DNA from: Thermomicrobiales bacterium
GTDB taxonomy: Bacteria > Chloroflexota > Chloroflexia > Thermomicrobiales > UBA6265
Length of the DNA stretch: 64,000 nt
Direction: 5' to 3'
Assembly (NCBI GenBank): GCA_020432165.1
Contig: JAGQGU010000010.1
Coordinates: 1 to 64,000, forward strand
Below the pieces are notes generated by a model. The model searched no databases, was not told the origin of the DNA, and saw nothing but the letters and a program-made list of their open reading frames with translations. This document shows, piece by piece, positions 36,859 to 45,897 of this stretch (position 1 is the first letter of the stretch; every line of letters starts with the position of its first letter). A program made the translations under genes and the position numbers.

Positions 36859-36891
36859 GCGATATGCGTCAACGGGTATTGCGCATATCGC
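36859..36891. promoter_or_regulatory. Inverted repeat GCGATATGCG..CGCATATCGC between divergent genes
   Basis: Two 10-bp arms (36859-36868 and 36882-36891) are separated by 13 bp, between the lipoprotein gene and the tiny ORF. A 16-base block starting at 36883 (GCATATCGCGATAAGG) recurs with two changes at 39633, upstream of another small operon. A regulator-binding site is possible. Confidence 0.4.
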
Positions 36892-36946
36892 GATAAGGTG
36901 ATATAGTAGCCACAGTTACTGATCGATACAACGCCGTTCGATATTC

Positions 36947-36975
36947 GTTCCCGCACCACGATGGTGCATGGGAAC
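36947..36975 (+). promoter_or_regulatory. Leader stem-loop before the 36-residue ORF
   Basis: GTTCCC-G-CACCA-CGA-TGGTG-CAT-GGGAAC forms a stable stem-loop 23 bases before the small ORF. Confidence 0.4.
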
Positions 36976-36998
36976 GCAGCAATCAGGGGAGAATGAAC

Positions 36999-37109
36999 AT
37001 GGAACTGTTGATTGTCGTTTCTCTTGTCGCCGCGCTCATGCTGCTCGATGTCCTGGCTGTGCGCTTCGGTGCCGATAGCCGCATCAATCGTACCCAGCCG
37101 GAGATCTAG
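36999..37109 (+). CDS. Tiny one-helix membrane protein (36 residues)
   Basis: ATG 36999 is preceded by AGGGGAG with 7-bp spacing and the frame ends at TAG 37107-37109. The product has an N-terminal hydrophobic helix (MELLIVVSLVAALMLLDVLAV), then the short polar tail RFGADSRINRTQPEI. A leader hairpin lies before it and a strong terminator 23 bp after it, so it is a complete transcription unit. The combination supports a real gene in spite of its length. I do not recognise the family. Confidence 0.65.
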   Translation: MELLIVVSLVAALMLLDVLAVRFGADSRINRTQPEI

Positions 37110-37132
37110 TCCGACTCCCTGATCCTGCGATC

Positions 37133-37168
37133 CCGCCCTGCACACCGGTGTGCAGGGCGGTTTGCTTT
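37133..37168 (+). terminator. Terminator after the tiny ORF (shared with parB 3' end)
   Basis: The 28-base sequence CCGCCCTGCACACC/GGTGTGCAGGGCGG is a perfect self-complementary hairpin (37133-37160), followed by TTTGCTTT. It overlaps the parB stop codon on the other strand. Confidence 0.85.
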
Positions 37169-38162
37169 AATCCTCATCTTGCAGTATTGCATCCAGCGCA
37201 TCACGCAGTGCGATCAGCGTTTCCCGCGAGTCGCTGCTCAGCGTCTCTGTTCGCGTCAGCGATTTTGCCAGCGCCGAGACCTCTTTCGTCAAGCGCTGGT
37301 CATCCACTCTCGGCACGCTCAGCAGTTTCGCCAACTCGCTTGCCTGCCGCGCCTGCACTGCTTGCAGCAATGTTCGTGTCTGTGATGACAGTGCCGCCAA
37401 ATCGGCCGGTTCCAGCAGCTCGTAAAGCCGTTGAACATCCTCCTGCGCATCGGTGTGGCTATGGCTCTCGGAGTAGGTCTTCAACGCCTGCGCTATCTTC
37501 ATCGCTGTCGCGGCCTGTATGCCGCGCTCCACCATCAGCGCCCGTAACGCCTCCTGCTGTGCAGCAGGTAGTCCCTGTAACGCTCGACTCTGTTTCTCGC
37601 TCAACTTGCCGCTCTGGATATCCTCCTGCGCGGCCTCTGGTAGCTTCTCTGTGCCCAGAAGTTGGAAGAGGCGACTACGCTTGATCCCAACCGCCGCCGC
37701 AACCTCTTCCCAGGGTGCATCATCCATCTGCTCTCGCAGGGCGCGGAGCGCCGCCGCCCGATCGATCGCATTGAGATCATCGCGAACGATGTTTTCCATC
37801 AGTTGCTGCACAAGTCGCCGCTGCGCTGGAACATCGCGGATGATAGCCGGAATTTCGGCCTTGCCCGCAAGCTTGCTGGCACGGAAACGGCGCTCGCCGT
37901 GCACGATCACATAGATATCGCGATCGGCATCGTATCGCACCACAATCGGCTGCAGCACTCCTTCGGCCTTGATCGCATCGGCCAGCTCCATGAGACGGTC
38001 AGCGTCGAAATGTCGGCGAGGTTGCTCTGGATCGGGTTCGATCCTCACCAGCTCGATCACTTTGGCCTCGGCCAGATCACTGACACCGGTCGCCTGTGGG
38101 CGCGTATCCGTAAAGAGGTCATCCACGCTGAAGCGGCGATTTCGTCTTGGTTTATCGGTCAT
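37167..38162 (-). CDS. parB: ParB/Spo0J chromosome partition protein
   Basis: This is a 331-residue DNA-binding CTPase-type clamp that loads at parS. The N-terminal domain shows VRIEPDPEQPRRHFD, the box with GERRFRASKLAGKAEIPA and the ENIVRDDLNAIDRAAAL motif. The helix-turn-helix follows near residue 150 (WEEVAAAVGIKRSRLFQLLG) and a C-terminal dimer domain closes the chain. ATG 38162 lies inside the parA end (11-bp overlap); a longer open frame to 38270 has no family similarity. I found no obvious 16-bp parS palindrome in the window by eye. Confidence 0.92.
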   Translation of the reverse strand: MTDKPRRNRRFSVDDLFTDTRPQATGVSDLAEAKVIELVRIEPDPEQPRRHFDADRLMELADAIKAEGVLQPIVVRYDADRDIYVIVHGERRFRASKLAGKAEIPAIIRDVPAQRRLVQQLMENIVRDDLNAIDRAAALRALREQMDDAPWEEVAAAVGIKRSRLFQLLGTEKLPEAAQEDIQSGKLSEKQSRALQGLPAAQQEALRALMVERGIQAATAMKIAQALKTYSESHSHTDAQEDVQRLYELLEPADLAALSSQTRTLLQAVQARQASELAKLLSVPRVDDQRLTKEVSALAKSLTRTETLSSDSRETLIALRDALDAILQDED

Positions 38163-38925
38163 CGTTGCGCTCTTCCAGCCAGGCACCAACATCGCGATAG
38201 GCAGCCGCGACATTCGATTTCGGCATGTATTGCAGCACACTCGTGCGTTCGGCAGTGCTCTCGGCACCACGGACGCTCAGCGGGATACTCGGCAGCAATG
38301 GTAACTGCGGGAACTGCTCTTCCAGTTGCACCAGCATATCCTGTGCCAGGCGACTGCTGTGGTGCACCTTGGTTGGCAGGAAACCAACAACCTTAAGATC
38401 GGGATTAAGGCGGCTGATCTTGCGGATCGTCTCGAAGAGTCGCTTCAGCACCATGAGGGATAGTGGATGTGGTTCGATAGGGATCACCAGCTCGTCGATG
38501 GCGACAAGGATATTGATACTGATGATATTCAGCGCCGGCGGGGAATCGATGAGCACATAGTCGTACGCGCCAAGATCAGCCGATTTCAGGCGATGATCAA
38601 GCTGCCGTTCGCGCTCCAGCACATTCAGCAATTCCAGCTCTGCCGCCGCCAGATCGGGATGACTGGGGACGATATCGATACCCGCTATTGTGGTTGGCTG
38701 GATCACATCGGCGATGGTCACATCCTCATCCAGAAGCAGATCGTAGACGGATTGCTGCAGGTGGGCGACATCGGTACCGATGGCCATACTCAGGCTCGCC
38801 TGTGGATCGAGATCGATCGTGAGCACACGCTGACCTCGTTCTGCCAATGCCGCTGCCACATTCAGCGTACTGGTGGTTTTGGCAGTGCCACCTTTTTGGT
38901 TGAAGAAGGCGATGATGCGGGTCAT
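38152..38925 (-). CDS. parA: ParA/Soj partition ATPase (with parB)
   Basis: The 257-residue MinD/ParA-type ATPase drives segregation of ParB-bound origins over the nucleoid. The deviant Walker A is KGGTAKTTSTLN, with Ala where most ParA proteins have Gly (KGGTGKTT). The DLDPQASLSMA motif, the Walker B region YVLIDSPPALN and the FLPTKVHHSSR segment are typical. It precedes parB with an 11-bp overlap. The start at 38925 puts the Walker A at residue 11, as usual. Confidence 0.94.
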   Translation of the reverse strand: MTRIIAFFNQKGGTAKTTSTLNVAAALAERGQRVLTIDLDPQASLSMAIGTDVAHLQQSVYDLLLDEDVTIADVIQPTTIAGIDIVPSHPDLAAAELELLNVLERERQLDHRLKSADLGAYDYVLIDSPPALNIISINILVAIDELVIPIEPHPLSLMVLKRLFETIRKISRLNPDLKVVGFLPTKVHHSSRLAQDMLVQLEEQFPQLPLLPSIPLSVRGAESTAERTSVLQYMPKSNVAAAYRDVGAWLEERNDDR

Positions 38926-38990
38926 GAGCGGGCGAAAGTCCTCGGGTGGCGCGAACGGTCCATAACCCTGTAATGATACCGAAGACAGAA

Positions 38991-39017
38991 ACGGGAGGCC
39001 CGATACGGACCTCCCGT
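38991..39017 (-). terminator. Terminator of the small paralogue operon
   Basis: Read on the minus strand, ACGGGAGG pairs with CCTCCCGT around an 11-nt loop and is followed by TTCTGTCTTC. It lies 24 bp after the last small gene and could also end readings from the other side. Confidence 0.7.
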
Positions 39018-39041
39018 CTTCTATCTCAACTCTCGGTGCAG

Positions 39042-39296
39042 CTATGCGCTGTGCACGCGCTCGCCTGCAGAAATCAACAGATTGCCGATACTATCGCGGA
39101 GCGTGTTCAGTGTGCGAACCATCATTGGTTCTGAGGTTTTCTTGATAGCGAGGCTCTTGCCGGAGACCATACCGTGAATCATTGCCTCGCGATCAGCGAT
39201 TCTGGCGCGACTCATCATCTCCATGCGGCGAAGTTCCGGGCTCGTCTCTGTTTCGATCTGTGTGTTAAAGATTGTGCCAAACTGCACTGGAATCAT
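39042..39296 (-). CDS. Small protein of unknown family, paralogue 2 (84 residues)
   Basis: I do not recognise this family. The first 40 residues align with the upstream neighbour (39329-39496): both start MIP.VF..., both have a Q..ET-S--RRMEM-SRA core, and both have a polar helix after it. Here the core is ETSPELRRMEMMSRARIADR. A longer C-terminal helix follows (SEPMMVRTLNTLRDSIGNLL). The ATG at 39296 has an AGGAT-type site, 32 bp after the stop of the paralogue. It is probably cytosolic, with no signal peptide or TM helix. A hairpin terminator ends the unit. Confidence 0.7.
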   Translation of the reverse strand: MIPVQFGTIFNTQIETETSPELRRMEMMSRARIADREAMIHGMVSGKSLAIKKTSEPMMVRTLNTLRDSIGNLLISAGERVHSA

Positions 39297-39328
39297 GGTT
39301 ATCCTGGATTTTCTAGCCGACTTTATCG

Positions 39329-39496
39329 TTATCGGGAGACACGATTCTTGCGAAAGATTCGTGGCGTCAGCGAAACGATAACGGCGTTCAGTTCATCCCG
39401 GTGGGCGCGGCTGAACATTTCCATGCGGCGAACATCGGAACGGGTTTCTGGCTGAGCCTGGGCGTCAATGGAGAAGGTGAATACGGTTGGAATCAT
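39329..39496 (-). CDS. Small protein of unknown family, paralogue 1 (55 residues)
   Basis: This 55-residue protein starts MIPTVFTFSIDAQAQ and shares ETRSDVRRMEMFSRAHRDE with its neighbour. The tail SLTPRIFRKNRVSR is basic. ATG 39496 has a strong GGAAAGAGG ribosome-binding site; the longer open frame to 39604 runs through the leader hairpins and is not coding. It is the first gene of a two-gene operon with a consensus promoter, and its leader forms three hairpins. The function is unknown. Confidence 0.75.
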   Translation of the reverse strand: MIPTVFTFSIDAQAQPETRSDVRRMEMFSRAHRDELNAVIVSLTPRIFRKNRVSR

Positions 39497-39521
39497 GATG
39501 GACCTCTTTCCTTTTTCGTGA

Positions 39522-39590
39522 TCGCACTTCGTTGTGCGACAGGTATATGGATTCATATACCTGTGGTGATGAGTACTGCCTATCACCACA
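39522..39590 (-). ncRNA. Structured 5' leader with three consecutive hairpins
   Basis: Going with transcription: TGTGGTGAT pairs with ATCACCACA around 11 nt (39562-39590); CAGGTATATG-(4)-CATATACCTG forms a perfect 10-bp stem (39540-39563); TCGCAC-(6)-GTGCGA follows (39522-39539). The predicted transcript start (about 39589) falls at the foot of the first stem, and the ribosome-binding site follows the third. The first two stems overlap by two bases at 39562-39563, so they could switch. A cis-regulatory element is likely; the class is not one I know. Confidence 0.55.
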
Positions 39591-39595
39591 CCCAC

Positions 39596-39624
39596 ATAGT
39601 ACACCTATAGATATCTCGTGTCAA
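39596..39624 (-). promoter_or_regulatory. Consensus promoter of the small paralogue operon
   Basis: On the minus strand, TTGACA (39619-39624), a 17-bp spacer and TACTAT (39596-39601). Directly upstream of the -35 are two tandem GCATATCG octamers (39625-39640 on the plus strand). Confidence 0.8.
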
Positions 39625-39801
39625 GCATATCGGCATATCGTGATAATGGTTTAACAATTGACCGGTGAGTGGGGAGAATCGGACGTGCATCCGTCGTACG
39701 GACACATACCTTAACGTCGGCAATTGGGAATTGGTTACGGCGGTAGTGACGCATTTGCCGTTGATATCAAAAACCTGGGAGGATGTCGTGTGGCCTGGGT
39801 C

Positions 39802-40605
39802 TTATGAGACCGCTCGTTTGATCAGGGGATAGGGGATGATGCGATTCACCGCAATTGCGGCACCGATGAACATCCATCCAATCAGAGCGTCCAGCCAATA
39901 ATGGTTGCCGGTGATGATCACCACATAAGTGATGAGTGATGCCATAAAGAGGACGAAGAGAATCCGCCATCGCACTGATGGCATAAGCATGCTCACGCAG
40001 ATTGCGACGTAGGTTGTCCACCCGACATGCATGCTTGGCATCGCGGCGTAGCGATTCGCCTGTACCAGGCCACTTTCACTGAAGTAGTTCGGACCATACA
40101 CGCGCATGGTGTCCACGAAATCCCAGCCGTAGTCGGCCAGAAATCGCGGTGGTGCCAACGGATAGATGAGGTACATCGGTGTCACCAGCAGCATGCTGAT
40201 GAAGAAGCCCCGCCGGAGGTAGCGGAATCGCACAGGCGCAAAGAACGCCAGCACGCTGAATCCGCCGATGACCCACCACATGTAGTAGGCGTAAAGGTAG
40301 TTGAAAGAGCGGATGTACCAATCACCGTGGTCCAGCGCCCAGGCTTGCCAGTCCAGTTCGAAGAAGAGATGGAGTCGTTCTTCGAACTGGATCACATCTT
40401 TGGCGTGATCGAAGGCGATAGCCGGATCGTCTGGAATGCCAAAGCGACGCACGGTCTTATAGATCTGAAACGCGATGAAGACTAGCGCACCCTGACTGGA
40501 TGCCCACAGGAACCTCTTCAGCGCGGTCGTTCGATCGCGAGGAATGGATGGCAGCTCATCGATAGCTGGTGTCAGCCAGCCATTCCCGCTTTCGCGGTGA
40601 ATCAT
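39802..40605 (-). CDS. PAP2-superfamily membrane phosphatase/phosphotransferase (AUR1/Ipt1-like)
   Basis: The 267-residue protein has about six TM segments. The PAP2 motifs are in AAMPSMHVGWTTY (C2) and ITGNHYWLDALIGW (C3), preceded by the AUR1-like stretch YLIYPLAPPRFL. Members dephosphorylate lipid phosphates or transfer phospho-headgroups outside the membrane, for example phosphoinositol transfer. It overlaps the upstream PNPOx-like gene by 1 bp (TAATG) and thus lies in the guaB operon. A role in lipid or polyprenyl-phosphate turnover is likely. The 196 bp between it and the small-operon promoter contain no gene that I can support. Confidence 0.88.
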   Translation of the reverse strand: MIHRESGNGWLTPAIDELPSIPRDRTTALKRFLWASSQGALVFIAFQIYKTVRRFGIPDDPAIAFDHAKDVIQFEERLHLFFELDWQAWALDHGDWYIRSFNYLYAYYMWWVIGGFSVLAFFAPVRFRYLRRGFFISMLLVTPMYLIYPLAPPRFLADYGWDFVDTMRVYGPNYFSESGLVQANRYAAMPSMHVGWTTYVAICVSMLMPSVRWRILFVLFMASLITYVVIITGNHYWLDALIGWMFIGAAIAVNRIIPYPLIKRAVS

Positions 40606-41024
40606 TACCAGCCCCGGAGGTTCTCGGGATGAACGCGCAATACGACCGGGAAATCGGCTGACATCTTCTCGTTACTCCAGCCGAGCGCCTTTATGCCCTC
40701 GGCGTACTTCTCGAGATAGGCGGGATTGTCGATGACCTTGGGAAATGCATCATCCCAGTGAATGCGACCGGTAATAACGGTGACATCCTCGCCGTCTGGT
40801 GCTGTGTTGAAATTGAGCGAGACGCGATTGTTCTCCACAATATTCTTCAGGCGCTTCGCATCGGCTGGCGTGTAGATGAAGATGTCGCCATCCACATACT
40901 GGAACCAGACTGGATTCGGTTGCGGTGTGCCAGAACGCGCTACCGTTGTCAGCCAGATAACCTGCTCATTCTCGAGCTGCTGTAATACTCGCTGACCATG
41001 ATCCGTGCTGAAATCGATCGCCAT
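40605..41024 (-). CDS. PNPOx-like flavin/F420-dependent oxidoreductase (TIGR03667-like)
   Basis: This 139-residue split-barrel protein has the start GQRVLQQLENEQVIWLTTVA and the core RSGTPQPNPVWFQYVDGDI, which match pyridoxamine-phosphate-oxidase-like proteins of the type that bind F420 or FMN. YTPADAKRLKNIVENNRVS is the cofactor-binding strand-helix part. Length is normal for the group. It lies 10 bp downstream of guaB and overlaps the PAP2 gene. The substrate is unknown; assignment to F420 rather than FMN is inference. Confidence 0.87.
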   Translation of the reverse strand: MAIDFSTDHGQRVLQQLENEQVIWLTTVARSGTPQPNPVWFQYVDGDIFIYTPADAKRLKNIVENNRVSLNFNTAPDGEDVTVITGRIHWDDAFPKVIDNPAYLEKYAEGIKALGWSNEKMSADFPVVLRVHPENLRGW

Positions 41025-41034
41025 GTACTTCTCC

Positions 41035-43355
<2,321 letters not shown>

Positions 43356-43493
43356 TGGTGATCCGGTAACTACTGCGGAGTGCCGAACGCTGTGACTGCG
43401 GCACCGGTTCCGCATATTCTACAGCAAGATTCGCCAGGGTCAATCACCGAACGAGGGCAATCTTCGCGTAATTATCGGACCGGATACCTGTTG

Positions 43494-44738
43494 TTACTCG
43501 TACACCGTCACGGGTGTGCCCAACGGTGCAAAATCGAACATGAAGGCAGCCACATCCAGCGGCTGATTGACACAGCCATGGCTCATTGGCTGACCGAAGT
43601 TGTTGTGCCAATAGGCACCATGAAGTGCTTCAGCTTCATAGTCGAAGTACATGATATCGGGCACGTCTTTGACGCTGTAATGCTCACCTTCACCCTCCGA
43701 ACCGAGGCTAATGACCTCACCTGATCCGTTGGTGAATCCTTCCATCGTCTGGCTCTTGTACTTGATGCGGACGTGGAAGAAGCCGATTTCGGTGTGATTC
43801 GGCTCGATGCCGGTGCTCACCAGAGATTCCAACACAAGTGTGTCTCCCTGATAGACGCGCATGGTTTGCTCACTGATGCTGACTTCGATGCGCTTCGGGC
43901 CATCAATCGTGGTGGGATCGACACCATAGGGATTGGGATTGCTATAGAAAAGGGACTCGGAGTATTCGGGCATATCACCCTGATCGATCGGTGTTGTATC
44001 GATGCCGTACTTCTCTGGATGCTCGGCTGGTAGAGGCGCTACCTGAACCTGGTCTTCCTGCAGCAGCAGGATACCGTTCTCGAACATCTGGCCCTCTACA
44101 CCGCGGATAGTCATCGGTTCGCTCACGGGTGCACCCAGATAGAACCACCCCTCGTGGTTGTCATACCACTGCCCGAATGCACCGGAGATGCTGTAGCCGG
44201 TGGTTTGGCTGAGTCGGCCGCCCTCTGCTGCTACCTCGTTGGCGCGGTCCGCATCCGATGCTGCAGGCACAGCCCGACGATCAGCGCCGTCACGGCGTCC
44301 ATCCGAACGTGTTTCGGAGCGACTGGCGGTAATAGCCTCCTGGACGATCGGTTGCAGCCGTACCGCGGCATCATCGGAATAGAGCCAGACCTCGGAATAC
44401 TGGAAAACACCCCGCTCGAACGCCTGGCTATAGAGTTGGTTGCTGGCGGCATAGGGTTGAGAGATCGGATTGCCATAGACCGAAGCGGCACCATTTGCAC
44501 GCCAGTAGTCCAGCATATACCCGGTTACCGAATGTCCGCTTGCCGGCACATACGCTTCAATCGAGCTTGCGCCGAACTCACGCGGCATCGCTTCCTCGGG
44601 TAGCCCCAACTCCGCCGCAGTTGGTTGCGACGCGGATGCGGCGATTGGTGAAGAAATGTTCACCAATGGTGTGGCGACCATAAGGGCAGTGACCAGCGAG
44701 AGTGACGAGCGCAAGAGTTTCTGCAGCATCAATGACAT
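43494..44738 (-). CDS. Secreted L,D-transpeptidase (YkuD) with two YWR/LGFP-like modules
   Basis: The 414-residue exported enzyme has a signal peptide at residues 1-37 (SLSLVTALMVATPLVN, then ASAS). Two modules of the type YWRANGAASVYGNPISQPY and WYDNHEGWFYLGAPVSEP follow, common in Chloroflexi and actinobacterial surface proteins, with a charged Arg/Asp-rich linker between them. The C-terminal YkuD domain (about 275-414) has the catalytic MSHGCVNQPLD with Cys near residue 391. It makes 3-3 or lipoprotein-type crosslinks in peptidoglycan. The upstream modules probably bind wall polymer. Confidence 0.92.
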   Translation of the reverse strand: MSLMLQKLLRSSLSLVTALMVATPLVNISSPIAASASQPTAAELGLPEEAMPREFGASSIEAYVPASGHSVTGYMLDYWRANGAASVYGNPISQPYAASNQLYSQAFERGVFQYSEVWLYSDDAAVRLQPIVQEAITASRSETRSDGRRDGADRRAVPAASDADRANEVAAEGGRLSQTTGYSISGAFGQWYDNHEGWFYLGAPVSEPMTIRGVEGQMFENGILLLQEDQVQVAPLPAEHPEKYGIDTTPIDQGDMPEYSESLFYSNPNPYGVDPTTIDGPKRIEVSISEQTMRVYQGDTLVLESLVSTGIEPNHTEIGFFHVRIKYKSQTMEGFTNGSGEVISLGSEGEGEHYSVKDVPDIMYFDYEAEALHGAYWHNNFGQPMSHGCVNQPLDVAAFMFDFAPLGTPVTVYE

Positions 44739-44795
44739 CCTGAGTGAGGGCAGAGCTACCCGTTCCTTAATACGAAGCAGCGACAGACTGCGGAT

Positions 44796-45641
44796 TCATG
44801 CCCGTGCAGGCTGATGGCGATGCAGGTTGATTTCATCACGCAGCTTCATTGCTTCGGTTCGTGCCGCCTCGGCAAAATCACTCTCGCTGCTGGCGTACAT
44901 GATCGAGCGACTGGAGGAGCAGAGGAGTGCCCCGCCATTGGCGTCAACTCCGGCGGTAACCGATGCCTGCACATCCCCCCCTTGTGCTCCCAACCCGGGC
45001 AGGAGGATGAACGCATCGGGGCAGAGCGCGCGGACCGCGGTCAACTGCTCAGGATAGGTCGCACCGACGACCATGCCGATATCCGCAGAGTATCGCTCGT
45101 TCCAGACATTCGTCTGTGCCGCGATGTGCATGTAGAGCGACTGGCCATTGGCCAGGATCAGATCCTGAACATCGCCCGATCCTGGATTGCTCGTCTTCGC
45201 GAGCACAATCACACCCTTGTCACCATAGTTGAAGTAGGGGGCCAGGGCATCCTCACCCATGTATGGATTCACCACCACTGCATCTGCCTCGATATAGTCG
45301 AAGGCGGTTTGTGCCCAGGCGCGAGCGGTATCACCCAGATCGTTGACCTTGCAGTCCAACACCATCGGAATGTCCGCGGGAATCGCCTCGCGCACGCGTC
45401 GCAAGACTCGGTTGCCCTCGTCACCAAGCGCGAGATAGAAAGGCAGATTGGGCTTGTAGCTACTGACGATGTCTCTGGTCGCTTCGATAAGTGCGACAAG
45501 ATAGTCCCCTACACCGGTTGCTGTATGTGGGAATGAAACGGGCAGCTTCTCTATGACAGGATCGAGTCCGACGCACAGAAGCGAATCCACTGCCGACTCT
45601 CTGGCCGCGAGGAGATGGTGAAAGGGTTTGATTGTCGACAT
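44796..45641 (-). CDS. pyrF: Orotidine-5'-phosphate decarboxylase (type 2)
   Basis: The 281-residue enzyme catalyses the last step of UMP synthesis. The type 2 layout is visible: LLCVGLDPVIEKLP near the start, then VLDCKVNDLGDTARAWAQTA with the catalytic Asp-Lys-Asp set, and the phosphate-binding loop near the end around GGALLCSSSRSIMYAS. I chose ATG 45641 because the frame to 45680 adds only basic residues unlike the family. No other pyrimidine gene is adjacent. Confidence 0.94.
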   Translation of the reverse strand: MSTIKPFHHLLAARESAVDSLLCVGLDPVIEKLPVSFPHTATGVGDYLVALIEATRDIVSSYKPNLPFYLALGDEGNRVLRRVREAIPADIPMVLDCKVNDLGDTARAWAQTAFDYIEADAVVVNPYMGEDALAPYFNYGDKGVIVLAKTSNPGSGDVQDLILANGQSLYMHIAAQTNVWNERYSADIGMVVGATYPEQLTAVRALCPDAFILLPGLGAQGGDVQASVTAGVDANGGALLCSSSRSIMYASSESDFAEAARTEAMKLRDEINLHRHQPARA

Positions 45642-45897
45642 GGGTGACCTCAAGGTTCGCCGATTACGCTTTTCTACCATACCAGAATGAGGCCATTCTT
45701 GCAGTCATTCCCTGACTTTCGGGCACATATAGGCGGGCCGTATACGGCGTGGTACACTCCGACCATGGTATGTACAGAGTGAACGTACATGCTATACAGA
45801 TATGGCAGAATAGAAGCAAGACACATCGCGTCAGGGATGGGATGTGTACGCAGCCACTGGCTGATATGGCGCGTACACCGGGCAAGGAGCAAGCCTC
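45642..45897. promoter_or_regulatory. Divergent promoter region with ATGTAC-N9-GTACAT inverted repeat
   Basis: This 256-bp gap has no gene. An inverted repeat ATGTAC..GTACAT spans 45770-45790. The right part, AGTGAACGTACAT (45778-45790), recurs as its exact reverse complement at 48056-48068, before the next gene. TATACA follows at 45793 as a possible -10. Confidence 0.45.

Noticed and set aside
39329-39604. 91-codon version of the 55-residue small protein
   Set aside because: The extra 36 codons lie in the leader hairpins, whereas ATG 39496 has a strong GGAAAGAGG site and gives the start shared with the paralogue.
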